Origin: Lysinibacillus fusiformis | Lineage (GTDB): Bacteria; Bacillota; Bacilli; Bacillales_A; Planococcaceae | DNA length: 64,000 bases | NCBI RefSeq assembly: GCF_016925635.1 | Contig: NZ_CP070490.1 | Span: 3,044,001 to 3,108,000, forward strand | Direction: 5' to 3' | In this document: piece after piece, positions 9,004-19,523 of the stretch | How positions within the stretch are numbered: the stretch's first letter is position 1 | Layout: each line of letters starts with the position of its first letter | Made by a program: the position numbers and the translations under genes | The notes under the pieces: generated by a model | The model's database searches: none | Seen by the model: only the letters and a program-made list of their open reading frames with translations | What the model was told of the DNA's origin: nothing

Positions 9004-10065
9004 ATGAGTGATCGTAAAGCAGCCTTAGAACAGGCTCTAAAACAAATTGAAAAGAATTTTGGTAAAGGTTCCATCATGAAACTCGGTGAAAAAACCGATT
9101 TAGAAATTGCAACATCTTCAAGTGGTTCACTAGCACTTGATGCTGCATTAGGAGTGGGTGGATATCCACGTGGACGTATCATTGAAGTATATGGTCCCGA
9201 ATCATCTGGTAAAACAACAGTTGCTTTACATGCTATTGCTGAAGTACAGGCAACAGGTGGACAAGCAGCATTTATCGATGCGGAGCATGCATTAGACCCA
9301 ATCTATGCACAAAAATTAGGTGTCAATATTGATGAGCTATTATTATCACAGCCCGACACAGGTGAGCAAGCACTTGAAATTGCAGAAGCATTAGTGCGTA
9401 GTGGTGCTATTGATATTATCGTTATTGACTCTGTTGCTGCCTTAGTGCCAAAAGCTGAAATTGAAGGGGATATGGGTGACTCTCATGTCGGCTTACAAGC
9501 ACGTTTAATGTCTCAAGCTTTACGTAAACTTTCAGGTGCGATTAATAAATCAAAAACAATTGCTATTTTCATTAACCAAATTCGTGAAAAAATTGGTGTC
9601 ATGTTCGGTAATCCAGAAACAACACCAGGTGGACGTGCGCTTAAATTCTACAGCTCTGTCCGTTTAGAAGTGCGTCGTGCAGAAGCTATTAAACAAGGTA
9701 ATGATATTGTTGGTAACCGTACTAAAATTAAAATTGTTAAAAATAAAGTAGCACCACCTTTCCGTACAGCTGAGGTAGATATTATGTATGGAGAAGGAAT
9801 TTCTAAAGAAGGCGAAACAGTGGATTTAGGCGTGGAATTAGACATTGTGCAAAAAAGTGGTTCTTGGTATGCATATGGTGACGAGCGCTTAGGTCAAGGA
9901 CGAGAAAATGCTAAACAGTATTTAAAAGAAAATGTTGCTGTTCAGGAAGATATAGCAAATAAAATTCGAGCTTCTTATGGTATTGCGGCTTCTTCTTATA
10001 CAATTGCTGCACATGATGAAGAAGAGATGGATGAAGAATTAATGTCACTTCTTGAAGAAGAATAA
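9004..10065 (+). CDS. recA: DNA recombinase RecA
   Basis: The 353-residue protein is a full-length RecA. Walker A is GPESSGKTT near residue 65. Walker B is [10 protein letters not shown] near residue 140. The L2 DNA-binding region contains [20 protein letters not shown], and the C terminus is acidic. It forms the filament for homologous recombination and triggers LexA self-cleavage. AAGGAGG stands 10 bp before the ATG. It has its own SOS promoter upstream and a terminator downstream, so it is probably monocistronic. Confidence 0.98.
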   Translation: MSDRKAALEQALKQIEKNFGKGSIMKLGEKTDLEIATSSSGSLALDAALGVGGYPRGRIIEVYGPESSGKTTVALHAIAEVQATGGQAAFIDAEHALDPIYAQKLGVNIDELLLSQPDTGEQALEIAEALVRSGAIDIIVIDSVAALVPKAEIEGDMGDSHVGLQARLMSQALRKLSGAINKSKTIAIFINQIREKIGVMFGNPETTPGGRALKFYSSVRLEVRRAEAIKQGNDIVGNRTKIKIVKNKVAPPFRTAEVDIMYGEGISKEGETVDLGVELDIVQKSGSWYAYGDERLGQGRENAKQYLKENVAVQEDIANKIRASYGIAASSYTIAAHDEEEMDEELMSLLEEE

Positions 10066-10073
10066 TCAACGAC

Positions 10074-10116
10074 TGCATTGTTCCCACTTTATTGAGGGTA
10101 CAATGCATTTTTTTGT
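10074..10116 (+). terminator. Rho-independent terminator after recA
   Basis: TGCATTGT-T-CCC pairs with GGG-T-ACAATGCA around a 10-nt loop and is followed by seven T. Confidence 0.85.
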
Positions 10117-10310
10117 CTATATTCTTAAATTTTTACACATAATAAGAGAGAGGCTAAATAATTCGGTGTTTATTTCCTATGTACTGTTTTTTTTATTAAT
10201 TGTATTTAACATGAAAATTTTTCTAGTGAAATAGTAATAGGGGGAAAATTCACTGAATGGATAGTACTTACTTTTTTTGGCTAAAGTGGCGAACAGACGC
10301 CCGACTATCC
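10117..10310 (+). other. Non-coding stretch between the recA terminator and the rny promoter
   Basis: This AT-rich sequence contains no frame with credible coding character. One in-frame stretch with weak hydrophobic coding potential (10052-10234) overlaps the recA stop and its terminator and has no ribosome-binding site. No motif was recognised apart from a short GGCG/CGCC inverted repeat near 10288. Confidence 0.5.
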
Positions 10311-10339
10311 TTGACAGAGCTTGAGGCTAGCTATACAAT
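10311..10339 (+). promoter_or_regulatory. rny promoter with long leader
   Basis: TTGACA (10311-10316) and TACAAT (10334-10339) are spaced exactly 17 bp. The implied 5' leader is about 245 nt and contains several short inverted repeats (for example GGCG near 10527 and CGCC near 10550). The leader may be structured, but no known riboswitch class was recognised. Confidence 0.75.
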
Positions 10340-10589
10340 TAAATATGTATAATTTCTGAATTATGACTTTAAATAGGCAGTACATTTTATCTTCATTTAG
10401 CAAATGTTTTCTAGTGAAATGTCCTTTTAAATGGATGTCTAAACGCCTACTGGATGAAGATAATGCCTTTGGCCGATGAAACGGGTTTTGTACAAATTCT
10501 AACAAAATCTGGTGCATTATTGCTAGGGCGACATAGATGTATGCGCCGACTGAAACTGTAATACCCAAATAGCAAGAGGAGGTGTTCAT

Positions 10590-12149
10590 ATGGATGGAAT
10601 TACTATCATCTCCGCTTTGCTTGGACTCATCGTTGGTGCCGCTGTTAGCTATATCTACATGAAAAAAGTGAATGACTCAAAAATCACTGGTGCTAAACAT
10701 GTCGCTGAAACAATCGTTGAAGAAGGAAAACGAGAAGCGGAGGCAATGAAGAAAGAAGCACTACTTGAAGCCAAAGATGAAACTCACAAATTTCGTACTG
10801 AAGCTGAAAATGACATTCGTGAACGTCGTTTAGAACTTCAAAAACAAGAGAACCGTTTATTGCAAAGAGAAGAGAATCTTGATCGCAAAGATGATGCTCT
10901 AAATAAGAGAGAAGCTGGCTTAGAGCGCAAAGAACAAGCGCTAGCCGAAAGACAACAGCATATTGAACAGATGGAGAGCAAAGTGGACGAGCTCATGGCA
11001 TCACAAAAAACAGAGCTAGAACGTATTTCTGCTTTAACTAGAGATGAAGCTAAATCAATTATCCTAAATGAAGTAGAAAAAGAGTTAGCAACTGATATTG
11101 CTGTGATGACGAAGGAAGCTGAAACACGTGCGAAAGAAGACTCGGATAAAAAAGCACGTGAAATTTTATCATTAGCACTACAACGCTTTGCTGCAGATCA
11201 CGTAGCAGAAACAACTGTATCTGTTGTGAACCTGCCAAATGATGAAATGAAGGGACGTATTATTGGTCGCGAAGGCCGTAATATCCGTACATTGGAAACG
11301 TTAACAGGAATTGATTTAATTATCGATGATACGCCAGAAGCGGTAATATTATCAGGCTTTGATCCAATTCGTCGTGAAACAGCTCGACTTGCACTTGAAA
11401 AACTTGTACAGGATGGCCGCATCCACCCAGCTCGCATTGAGGAAATGGTGGAAAAAGCTCGACGTGAAGTGGATGAACAAATCCGCGAAACAGGTGAGCA
11501 AACTACATTTGAAATTGGTATTCATAACTTACATCCGGATTTAATGAAAATTTTAGGCCGCATGAAATATCGTACAAGCTATGGACAAAACGTCCTAAAA
11601 CATTCAATTGAAGTCGCACATTTGGCAGGATTACTTGCTGCTGAACTTGGTGAAGATGTAGCATTGGCTCGTCGTGCAGGCTTATTACATGATATTGGAA
11701 AAGCCATTGACCATGAAGTTGAAGGAAGCCATGTCGAAATCGGTGTGGAATTAGCAACGAAATATAAGGAACACCCAGTTGTTATTAATAGTATTGCTTC
11801 GCATCATGGTGATACTGAAGCAACATCTGTTATTGCGGTATTAGTCGCTGCAGCTGATGCATTATCAGCAGCTCGTCCAGGTGCACGAAGTGAAACACTT
11901 GAAAACTATATCCGCAGACTTGAAAAGTTAGAGGAAATTTCAGAAAGCTATGATGGTGTAGAAAAATCTTATGCTATTCAAGCTGGACGTGAAATTCGTA
12001 TTATTGTACAGCCTGAAAAAATTGATGATTTAGCATCCCATCGTCTTGCGCGTGATATTCGCAAACGTATTGAGGAAGAACTCGATTATCCAGGTCATAT
12101 TAAAGTAACAGTCATTCGCGAAACACGTGCTGTGGAGTACGCGAAATAA
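10590..12149 (+). CDS. rny: Ribonuclease Y
   Basis: RNase Y is the membrane-anchored endoribonuclease that starts mRNA decay in Firmicutes. The 519-residue protein shows all domains in order: an N-terminal transmembrane helix ([18 protein letters not shown]), a charged coiled coil to about residue 205, a KH RNA-binding domain with [12 protein letters not shown] near residues 222-233, and an HD domain with catalytic HD at residues 367-368 ([10 protein letters not shown]). AAGAGGAGG precedes the ATG. It carries its own promoter and a terminator, unlike the direct rny-ymdB adjacency of B. subtilis. Confidence 0.97.
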   Translation: MDGITIISALLGLIVGAAVSYIYMKKVNDSKITGAKHVAETIVEEGKREAEAMKKEALLEAKDETHKFRTEAENDIRERRLELQKQENRLLQREENLDRKDDALNKREAGLERKEQALAERQQHIEQMESKVDELMASQKTELERISALTRDEAKSIILNEVEKELATDIAVMTKEAETRAKEDSDKKAREILSLALQRFAADHVAETTVSVVNLPNDEMKGRIIGREGRNIRTLETLTGIDLIIDDTPEAVILSGFDPIRRETARLALEKLVQDGRIHPARIEEMVEKARREVDEQIRETGEQTTFEIGIHNLHPDLMKILGRMKYRTSYGQNVLKHSIEVAHLAGLLAAELGEDVALARRAGLLHDIGKAIDHEVEGSHVEIGVELATKYKEHPVVINSIASHHGDTEATSVIAVLVAAADALSAARPGARSETLENYIRRLEKLEEISESYDGVEKSYAIQAGREIRIIVQPEKIDDLASHRLARDIRKRIEEELDYPGHIKVTVIRETRAVEYAK

Positions 12150-12157
12150 TATTGAAA

Positions 12158-12205
12158 GTTAGAGGTTTCTTTAGATTAACATCTAGAGAGCCTCTTTTTT
12201 ATTAG
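12158..12205 (+). terminator. Probable terminator after rny
   Basis: AGAGG-TT-TCT-T-TAGA pairs imperfectly with TCTA-GAGA-GCCTCT, followed by TTTTTTATT. Confidence 0.6.
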
Positions 12206-12265
12206 AAGCAGAGTCATGTTTAAGGTACATTCATCATAAAAAAGAAGAAGGCTAAACTTTGATTA

Positions 12266-13063
12266 ATGATGAAAGATGTGATGACCATGATTGATCTCCA
12301 TGCACATATACTGAATGGTGTAGATGATGGGCCAAAAAATGAAATGGACTCCTTGAATATGTTGAAGCAAGCTACAAGAGAAGGAATAACAGAGATTATA
12401 TGTACATCTCATGCCATGCACCCACAATATCACGTTCCCTATAGAAAAGTAGCAGAGCAGGTAAAAGATTTACAACAACTGCTGCTACAGCATGAAATTC
12501 CAATTACACTCCATACTGGCCACGAAATTCGCTTACATGACGAACTTCCTGCATTACTTCAACAGCAGCAACTTCATACTTTAGCACAGTCAAACTACAT
12601 CCTATTAGAACTACCATCTAGCACGATCCCTGCCTATACGCTTGAGATGATAAAGCAATTAAAGTCATCTGGCTATATACCAATTTTGGCTCATCCAGAG
12701 CGAAATTTTGCCATTCGGGAAAATCCAAAGAAACTGGACACACTTATTCAACAAGGAGTATTCACACAATTGACGACAGGGAGTTTGATAGGTTCGTATG
12801 GTAAGGAGGTACAGCGTTTATCACTTGCTTTAGTGAGGGGGAATTACATTCATACGATTGCCTCTGATGCCCACGATACACAAAAAAGGAACTTCTGCTA
12901 TCAAGCAGCCCTTCAATATCTGGAGAAAAAGAAAGAGGTAGATACGATTAATCGTCTATTAAATAATAATGCAAAGGTTTTAGCAAATAAGCCTATTTTG
13001 CCACTTGAATTAGATGACATAACGCTAAAGAAACGATGGTTTTTTTTTAATATGTCTTTGTAG
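12266..13063 (+). CDS. PHP-type tyrosine-protein phosphatase (CpsB/YwqE family)
   Basis: This is a manganese-dependent PHP phosphatase, the type that dephosphorylates the BY-kinase of capsule/exopolysaccharide systems. Metal-binding motifs are visible in order: IDLHAHILNGVDDGP at the N terminus, TSHAMHP, GHEIRLHDEL, LAHPERN and ASDAHD. It opens the exopolysaccharide cluster, three genes before its presumed substrate kinase. The start is uncertain: ATG 12266 follows an AGAAGG sequence at long spacing, while ATG 12287 would give the usual MIDLHAH N terminus. Confidence 0.85.
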   Translation: MMKDVMTMIDLHAHILNGVDDGPKNEMDSLNMLKQATREGITEIICTSHAMHPQYHVPYRKVAEQVKDLQQLLLQHEIPITLHTGHEIRLHDELPALLQQQQLHTLAQSNYILLELPSSTIPAYTLEMIKQLKSSGYIPILAHPERNFAIRENPKKLDTLIQQGVFTQLTTGSLIGSYGKEVQRLSLALVRGNYIHTIASDAHDTQKRNFCYQAALQYLEKKKEVDTINRLLNNNAKVLANKPILPLELDDITLKKRWFFFNMSL

Positions 13064-13082
13064 AATTGAGCGTGAGAACCAC

Positions 13083-14240
13083 ATGAAATTATTCTACACA
13101 TTAATGTTCAGCTTACTAATTTTTATGAGCCTCATGCAGCCAGTTGCTGGTATTTTTCATAAATTATCTTTAGTAATTAGCTTGTTTATCATCATAGTTT
13201 CTGTTGTCCTACATAAAAAAATAATTGTTCAAAATGTACAAGCTAGTGTTTTCTTTAGTATGTATACCTTTTTTTGTGTCATAGCAGCTGGTGTGAATCA
13301 GGACATGGTTTTATTGAAAAACAGTCTACAATTAATGTGTCTATTTTTCGCTGTGTCCATTTTTTTTAATGACCTTGTGAAAGAGCATGTTTTAGAAATT
13401 ATTTTAAATAGTGTCCAAATCGCCTATATACCATTTTTAGTTTTATGCTTTCAGCAAGCGAATTATATGTATGAAGCATTTGCAGGTGTATTTGAGAACC
13501 CAAATACAATGGGATTTTCAATGATTGGTTTAATGATTGTTGTGTTGATGAGGCTATATGATGTGGCAATAAAGATGCTACATGGACAACAACAGATAAA
13601 AAATATACTGTCATTTCTGCTCTATACGATCATTTATTTAGTTGGAATGTATGTCATTCTGCTATCAAATGCACGTACTTCATTATTAACAGTGGCTTTT
13701 GCGACGGTTGTTGTCATTGTTTGTATTGTTAAAAGCATGAACAAAACCTTCCTGCCATTCATAAAGTTTGTCGCACTCTTTACAGCTGTAGGTGTAGGGC
13801 TGGTAATGGTGATGCTGAAAATGGATAGGATGCAAGTGGCAGTGCAAAGTATTCTCTTAAAAATGGAGAGAAAGTCTACAAACATAACGGATGGTCGCCT
13901 TGAAATTTGGCAATATGTTTTTGAGCATTTTAATTTTTGGGGACATGGTGTCGAATCTTTGTGGTCTATAGGCGTTTCTCATGCACATAATACATTTATT
14001 AATATTTTACAGGAAGCGGGATTACTTGCTCTCATTAGCTATGGCTTGTTTCTTTTGACCATTGCCAAAGGATATCGCCAAATGAATGAACAACTGATCG
14101 TATTTACAGGCTTGATTATTGTAGCTGTATTAGGCATTTCCACATTTGAAATTCTTTATTTCAATATGCTCCATATCCTTGTATTTGCTGTAAGTGGAAG
14201 CATACGAGATAAGGGCAAAATAGCAACTTTGTCTGAATAA
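13083..14240 (+). CDS. O-antigen ligase/Wzy-type polysaccharide polymerase
   Basis: The 385-residue protein has about ten transmembrane segments and one larger extracytoplasmic loop. It contains GVFENPNTMGFSMIGL and, later, DGRLEIWQYVFEHFNFWGHG followed by SHAHNTFINILQEAGLLALI, the usual Wzy/O-antigen ligase pattern. It probably polymerises lipid-linked repeat units exported by the Wzx flippase encoded downstream. Identification relies on these motifs and position, since Wzy proteins are highly divergent. Confidence 0.8.
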   Translation: MKLFYTLMFSLLIFMSLMQPVAGIFHKLSLVISLFIIIVSVVLHKKIIVQNVQASVFFSMYTFFCVIAAGVNQDMVLLKNSLQLMCLFFAVSIFFNDLVKEHVLEIILNSVQIAYIPFLVLCFQQANYMYEAFAGVFENPNTMGFSMIGLMIVVLMRLYDVAIKMLHGQQQIKNILSFLLYTIIYLVGMYVILLSNARTSLLTVAFATVVVIVCIVKSMNKTFLPFIKFVALFTAVGVGLVMVMLKMDRMQVAVQSILLKMERKSTNITDGRLEIWQYVFEHFNFWGHGVESLWSIGVSHAHNTFINILQEAGLLALISYGLFLLTIAKGYRQMNEQLIVFTGLIIVAVLGISTFEILYFNMLHILVFAVSGSIRDKGKIATLSE

Positions 14241-14308
14241 CCAATAGGCTTGTTTAATATACTTTATTAGCAATGTACACGATTTGCCTATTAGGAGGGG
14301 ATCCATTT

Positions 14309-15025
14309 GTGAATGAAGAAATGACAATACAAAGTCTAGTAAAAGTACTGAGAAAACGCTGGTTCTTCATCCTAATGCTGATGGTTCTATCAATAGGCGT
14401 GGCGTTATTGATAAGTTACTTTATTCAAACACCGATTTATGAAGCAGAAACACAATTATTAGTTAATCAAAAAAGCTATGAAAATCAGCAACTTATAGGG
14501 GCACAGAACGTTGATACGGATCTTCGGCTCATTAATACGTACAATGTGATTATTAAAAGCCCTGTTATTTTAGCGAAGGTTATTGATGTGCTGGAACTTA
14601 ATATGACGCCTGAGGAATTAATGAAGCAAATCGAGGTTTCGAGTGCTAATAATTCCCAGGTTGTGAATATTCGTGTGCAGGATGAGAATGAAGAGAAAGC
14701 CGTAAAAATTGCCAATACGATTGCAGAAGTTTTTAAGGAAGAAATCCCTGTATTAATGCATGTAGACAATATTAATATTCTATTTGTTGCTCAAAATAGT
14801 GAGCACCCAGTTCCTGTGAAACCAAATAAAATGCTGAACCTCATTATAGCGGCTATTAGCGGTTTCAGTTTGGCAATGGTGCTTGCGTACTTTTTAGAAA
14901 CGATTGATAGGACCATTAAAACAGAGCAAGATATCGAGGAAATCTTATCACTACCAGTGATTGGGATTGTTAGCAATATTGAATCACTTACTAGAAAAAA
15001 ATCAAGAGTCAGGAGGTCAACATAG
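14309..15025 (+). CDS. Wzz/CpsC-type chain-length modulator of the BY-kinase
   Basis: The 238-residue protein has the CapA/YwqC layout: an N-terminal transmembrane helix (RWFFILMLMVLSIGVALLIS), an extracellular Wzz domain, and a C-terminal helix (LNLIIAAISGFSLAMVLAYF) followed by a short cytosolic tail with RTIKTEQDIEEILSLPVIG. It activates the adjacent tyrosine kinase and controls polymer length. The GTG at 14309 is chosen because AGGAGGGG lies 8 bp upstream; an in-frame ATG at 14273 precedes that site. Its TAG overlaps the next GTG by one base. Confidence 0.87.
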   Translation: MNEEMTIQSLVKVLRKRWFFILMLMVLSIGVALLISYFIQTPIYEAETQLLVNQKSYENQQLIGAQNVDTDLRLINTYNVIIKSPVILAKVIDVLELNMTPEELMKQIEVSSANNSQVVNIRVQDENEEKAVKIANTIAEVFKEEIPVLMHVDNINILFVAQNSEHPVPVKPNKMLNLIIAAISGFSLAMVLAYFLETIDRTIKTEQDIEEILSLPVIGIVSNIESLTRKKSRVRRST

Positions 15026-15723
15026 TGTTTTTCAAGAGAAAAACAAAAAAATCACCAATGGCTCGTAAACTAATTACTGTTTCAGATATGACGTCGATTC
15101 CTTCAGAACAATATCGAACAATCCGTGCAAATATTAAGTTTTCTCAACCTAATCAAGATGTGAAAACGATTTTAGTAACCTCATCTATTGCTGGTGAAGG
15201 AAAATCTACAAATGCTGCAAATATTGGTGTGGTATTTTCACAAGAGGGCAAAAGCGTGCTCATTGTCGATGCTGATATGCGGAAGCCTACGTTGCACTAT
15301 ACATTCTACCTTGACAATATTTTAGGGCTGTCCTCCGTATTATCACGGCAATCAGCAATACAGGAAGTTATTCAAGAAACCTTTGTTGAAGGGGTGGATA
15401 TTATTTCAAGTGGACCGATTCCGCCCAATCCTACAGAGCTGTTAGCTTCAGAAACGATGACCAACTTCTTGACTGAAGTGAAAGCTATATACGATATTAT
15501 TATTTTGGATGCACCACCATTGCTCTTTTTATCAGATGCACAAATTTTATCGAATAAATGTGATGGGACTCTTTTAATTGTCAATACAGGGGTAGTTGGA
15601 AAAGCAGCTGTTGTAAAGTCGAAATCAATCTTAACGGTTTCCAAAGCCAATATATTAGGGGTGATCTTGAATAATTATAAGATAAAAGGCAGTACGTATG
15701 AGCATTATTATGGAAAAGAATAA
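15025..15723 (+). CDS. Bacterial tyrosine kinase (CpsD/CapB/YwqD family)
   Basis: The 232-residue cytosolic BY-kinase has Walker A SSIAGEGKST near residue 55, Walker A' VLIVDADMRKPT near residue 80 and Walker B IIILDAPPLLF. A C-terminal tyrosine cluster ends the protein (YKIKGSTYEHYYGKE) and is the usual autophosphorylation site. Kinase and modulator are separate polypeptides, as in most Firmicutes. It cycles with the PHP phosphatase to control polysaccharide assembly. AGGAGG lies 8 bp before the GTG start. Confidence 0.92.
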   Translation: MFFKRKTKKSPMARKLITVSDMTSIPSEQYRTIRANIKFSQPNQDVKTILVTSSIAGEGKSTNAANIGVVFSQEGKSVLIVDADMRKPTLHYTFYLDNILGLSSVLSRQSAIQEVIQETFVEGVDIISSGPIPPNPTELLASETMTNFLTEVKAIYDIIILDAPPLLFLSDAQILSNKCDGTLLIVNTGVVGKAAVVKSKSILTVSKANILGVILNNYKIKGSTYEHYYGKE

Positions 15724-15732
15724 GGGTGAAAA

Positions 15733-16818
15733 ATGGCATTGAAAAAGATTCTGCATATTATTCCAACAACAGATTTTGGTGGGATTACGACAATGATTGT
15801 AGATATTTGGACGAATACAAATAAATCATTGTACCACTTTGATTTCGTGTCTTTTAATAAGGGGCAATACCATGAAATGATAACCCAACAAGGCTCTAAG
15901 ATATTTTACGAAAAATACATTACAGAGCAAGGTCCGCTCGCTTATATCAGGAATATTTATCGCATCCTAAAGCAACAACAGTATGACGCAGTTCACGACC
16001 ACACAGGTTATCGAGCCGTATTTACATTACTGGCAGCACGATTAGCAGGCGTTCCATGCCGCGTATTACACAGTCATACGAATGTTGCAGAAGAGTGGAA
16101 TAATAAAGTGATCTTAACTTTGTTAAAAAAACTCAGTGTTTTTAATGCAACAAAGTTAATAGCCTGTAGTAGAAAAGCGGGAGAGTTTTGCTTTGATAAG
16201 AAACCTTTTGAAGTAATCGCAAATCCAATTGAACTTCAAAAAATAGAATGTCTATCGCTAGAAGAGAAAAGACGTATGAAAGAAGAATTAGCGATACAAG
16301 ATGGTGATTTAGTGTTAGGACATATTGGACGGTTTGTCCCCGTAAAAAATCATTCATTTTTAATTGAACTAGCTGCAAAATTAAAGCAACAAGGTATCCC
16401 GATAAAATTATTTCTAGTAGGTGACGGCCCTTTAGAACAAGACATCCAGCTTCTTGTCCAACAAAAAAACGTAGAGGAGTGTGTTCGATTTTTAGGGCAT
16501 CGTACAGATATTCTCAAGCTTCTTCAACTCTTTGATAAGTTTCTTTTACCATCGCAATACGAAGGCTTTGGGATTGTCCTTTTAGAGGCACAAGTTTGTG
16601 GTATACCCGCTATTGTTTCTTCCACTTTACCAAGAGAAGTAGATCTAAATATTGGTTTATTGCATTATTTAGACCTGAATGGGGAGATGGATAGCTGGAT
16701 TCAAGCCATTGTGACAAAAAATGTGAAAGTGGATCATCAAATGATTTGTGACAGTATCAAATGGAAAGGTCTTGATGCAGAAACGATTACAAACAAATTA
16801 TGTGCCGTCTACATATAA
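15733..16818 (+). CDS. Glycosyltransferase, GT4 family
   Basis: The 361-residue GT-B enzyme has an N-terminal acceptor half (ILHIIPTTDFGGITTMI) and a C-terminal nucleotide-sugar half with GHIGRFVPVKNHSFLIE and the E-x7-E type donor motif in PSQYEGFGIVLLEAQ. It resembles EpsF-like enzymes of exopolysaccharide clusters. The sugar transferred cannot be told from sequence. The ATG lies 10 bp after the kinase stop with AGGGTGA upstream. Confidence 0.85.
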   Translation: MALKKILHIIPTTDFGGITTMIVDIWTNTNKSLYHFDFVSFNKGQYHEMITQQGSKIFYEKYITEQGPLAYIRNIYRILKQQQYDAVHDHTGYRAVFTLLAARLAGVPCRVLHSHTNVAEEWNNKVILTLLKKLSVFNATKLIACSRKAGEFCFDKKPFEVIANPIELQKIECLSLEEKRRMKEELAIQDGDLVLGHIGRFVPVKNHSFLIELAAKLKQQGIPIKLFLVGDGPLEQDIQLLVQQKNVEECVRFLGHRTDILKLLQLFDKFLLPSQYEGFGIVLLEAQVCGIPAIVSSTLPREVDLNIGLLHYLDLNGEMDSWIQAIVTKNVKVDHQMICDSIKWKGLDAETITNKLCAVYI

Positions 16819-17974
16819 AGAATATAAGTCGAAGGATGAGACTATTCAAAAGAAGATTAAAATTACTCATATCATCACCACCATCGGCCTTGGTGGAGCG
16901 GAAGCCATGCTTTATCGCCTCTTACAACACATGGATCGGGATGATTACGAGGTAGAGGTCATTTGTTTAACAGAGATGGGATCGTATGGGGAGCTTATAG
17001 AACAGCAATTAAACATCAAGGTATCGATATGCGATATGCGTAGCAATCAAGTAAGTGCATTATTGCATTGTTATCGATTATGTCGAGATAGCGATATTAT
17101 TCAAACATGGATGTATCATGCTAATTTACTAGGGTATATTTTAGCAATCTTGCTAAAAAAGAAATTAATTTGGGGTATTCACCATAGTAATCTTAGTAAA
17201 CAGGATAATAAACGTAGGACAATTTTTATTGCCAAGCTCTGTGCAAGATTGTCTAAACGTGTAGATGCCATTATTTCGTGTGGACCTAAGGTGAAGGAAA
17301 TTCATGAAGCAATTGGCTACAGTAGTAAAAAGCATCGTGTTATTGTAAATGGTATTAATACAGATCTATATAAACCAAGCATGAAAAGGCAATATTTTGT
17401 AGAGCGATTTGATATCGTCAATCAATCAATTTTATTGCATGTGGGTAGATGGGACCCATTAAAGGATTATGCGAATTTGATGGCAAGTTTAAATCATTTA
17501 AGACAGCAACGACAAGATTTTTATCTATTTTTAGTCGGCTATGAAATCGATCACTCGAATCGAGAATTATTGCAAATGATTAAGGATGCCCATTTAGAGC
17601 AGGTGACATTCTTATTAGGCAGTAGAGAGGATATGCCGCAGTTAATGGCAGCAGCAGATTTATTCGTTTTATCCTCAGTAGGAGAGGGACTACCGAATGT
17701 ATTAGTGGAGGCTCTGGCTAGTGGTACATGTTGTGTCACAACAAATGTTGGGGATTGTGCCTATTTGGTTGGGAATAGTGGCGAGGTTGTAGCTGCTAAA
17801 GATGCAGAGGCTTTAGCAAGTGGGATTAATACGGCTTTAAATTACAGTTCACAGCAATATGCACAAAAAGCGAGTCTTGGTCGTGAACATGTTTTAGCAA
17901 ACTTTCAAATTCAACAGGTCGTTGCGCAATACCAATCATTATATCCAGCGATTTTAAATGAAAGTCCATCCTAA
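16775..17974 (+). CDS. Glycosyltransferase, GT4 family
   Basis: This second GT-B enzyme of the cluster has an N-terminal THIITTIGLGGAEAMLYRLL signature and a C-terminal LLHVGRWDPLKDYANLM plus SSVGEGLPNVLVEALASG donor-binding motif. It probably adds a sugar to the lipid-linked repeat unit. The start is uncertain. ATG 16775 is chosen because GGAAAGG (16763-16769) lies 5 bp before it, giving a 44-bp overlap with the preceding gene. ATG 16748 and GTG 16802 are alternatives in the same frame. Confidence 0.82.
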   Translation: MQKRLQTNYVPSTYKEYKSKDETIQKKIKITHIITTIGLGGAEAMLYRLLQHMDRDDYEVEVICLTEMGSYGELIEQQLNIKVSICDMRSNQVSALLHCYRLCRDSDIIQTWMYHANLLGYILAILLKKKLIWGIHHSNLSKQDNKRRTIFIAKLCARLSKRVDAIISCGPKVKEIHEAIGYSSKKHRVIVNGINTDLYKPSMKRQYFVERFDIVNQSILLHVGRWDPLKDYANLMASLNHLRQQRQDFYLFLVGYEIDHSNRELLQMIKDAHLEQVTFLLGSREDMPQLMAAADLFVLSSVGEGLPNVLVEALASGTCCVTTNVGDCAYLVGNSGEVVAAKDAEALASGINTALNYSSQQYAQKASLGREHVLANFQIQQVVAQYQSLYPAILNESPS

Positions 17975-17993
17975 TTAATAGAAAGGTGTGCTC

Positions 17994-19523
17994 ATGAAAG
18001 AAATAAAGATTGGAGCCATTCTTTCTTATATAACGATCGGCTGTACAATGCTCTCCTCGCTAATTTTCACACCGATTATAATATCACTCCTTGGTCAGAA
18101 AGAATTTGGTTTATATTCCTTAATGATAGTACTTGTAGGCTATCTCTCCATTTTAGATTTGGGGTTAGGCAATGCGATTGTACGCTATATTGCTAGAAAT
18201 CGAGCAGCAGCGGATAAGGTATTAGAAGCATCATTAAATGGATTTTTTCTGAAGTTATTTATTGGCATCGGCTGTCTTACTTTATTGATAGGATTTTTCT
18301 TATTTTCCCATGTGGCTATTATTTTTGGGCAAAGCCTATCGGGGGAACAATTAGAAAAGGCTAGGCTAATGGGCTTTATCATGACGATTAGTTTAGCGAT
18401 GCAATTCCCGTTAGGTGTCTTTACTTCCATCCTACAAGCATATGAAAAATTTATTTTTATTAAATTAACAACATTATTACAGGTGATTGTACAGCCTTTG
18501 ACAATGTTGTTTTTTTTGTTACAGGGAACAGATGCGGTGACACTCATCTATATTATCGCGATATATAACATACTTTTTTTAGTGTTAGATGCCATTTATT
18601 GCATGAAGGTGCTGTCCATCCAATTTACATTTACCTTCAAAAATACAGCACTTATAAAGGAAATCTTCATCTATTCATTTTTTATTTTTATCACGGTTAT
18701 TGTTGATAAAATTTATTGGCAAACCGATCAAGTATTATTAGGCATTTTAAAGGGAACCGAGGATGTTGCTATTTATGCAGTAGCGATTCAAATTGTGCTG
18801 ATTTTTATGTCACTAGCTTTAGCGATTAGCGGATTATTTTTACCTCGTATTTCTATGCTTGTAACAAAAGAAGATGGATTAGTAGAAATTAATCAGCTAT
18901 TTATTAAAGTGGGAGCCATTCAATTTTTAGTAGTGGGGTATATACTAGGTGGTTTTTTCCTTTTTGGTCGTGAGTTTCTACTGTTGTGGCTCGGGCAAGA
19001 TTTCATTGCCATTTATGCAATTGTACTCATTATTATGTTGCCGTTTAGTATTGATCTCATACAAAATTTAGGTCTTAATGTGCTGAAGGCAAAAAATATG
19101 TTTAAATTTAGAACCATTTTATTAATCAGTGTTGCCGTCGCAAATATTGTCGTATCCATTCCAGCTATCTATTTTTATGGCAAGGTCGGCACGGCAATTA
19201 TTACAGCTTGTTCTTTATTTATCGGAAACGTCGTCATTATGAATATTTATTACCATAAGAAAATCGGCTTGGATATCTTTGGGTTTTGGCGAACTATTGG
19301 TAGGCTAGTTCTCGCTTTTGCCATCGCTATTTGCTGTAGTCGACTGTTATGGGAACTAACAAACTTTCATGTTACTTGGCTTTCTATTAGTTTATCTATT
19401 TTTTATTATACGCTATTGGCAGCTGCCAGTCTTTTCTGTATTGGCTTGAGGAAAGAACAGAGAACAAAGTGGATAGAGCTTTGCCGTAAAGGAGGCAAAA
19501 AGTTTTGGCGTTCAAAGTCTTAG
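17994..19523 (+). CDS. Polysaccharide flippase (Wzx, MOP superfamily)
   Basis: The protein of about 509 residues has 12-14 hydrophobic segments and the MATE/MOP-type Wzx pattern (FTPIIISLLGQKEFGLYSLM and LDLGLGNAIVRYIA near the N terminus). It should move undecaprenyl-linked repeat units to the outer leaflet for the Wzy polymerase. ATG 17994 follows GAAAGGTG at 5 bp. Its 3' end overlaps the last glycosyltransferase gene by 19 bp. Confidence 0.88.
   Translation: MKEIKIGAILSYITIGCTMLSSLIFTPIIISLLGQKEFGLYSLMIVLVGYLSILDLGLGNAIVRYIARNRAAADKVLEASLNGFFLKLFIGIGCLTLLIGFFLFSHVAIIFGQSLSGEQLEKARLMGFIMTISLAMQFPLGVFTSILQAYEKFIFIKLTTLLQVIVQPLTMLFFLLQGTDAVTLIYIIAIYNILFLVLDAIYCMKVLSIQFTFTFKNTALIKEIFIYSFFIFITVIVDKIYWQTDQVLLGILKGTEDVAIYAVAIQIVLIFMSLALAISGLFLPRISMLVTKEDGLVEINQLFIKVGAIQFLVVGYILGGFFLFGREFLLLWLGQDFIAIYAIVLIIMLPFSIDLIQNLGLNVLKAKNMFKFRTILLISVAVANIVVSIPAIYFYGKVGTAIITACSLFIGNVVIMNIYYHKKIGLDIFGFWRTIGRLVLAFAIAICCSRLLWELTNFHVTWLSISLSIFYYTLLAAASLFCIGLRKEQRTKWIELCRKGGKKFWRSKS

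Noticed and set aside
10052-10234. 60-codon hydrophobic frame after recA
   Set aside because: It overlaps the recA stop and terminator, lacks a ribosome-binding site, and its composition is that of AT-rich non-coding DNA.
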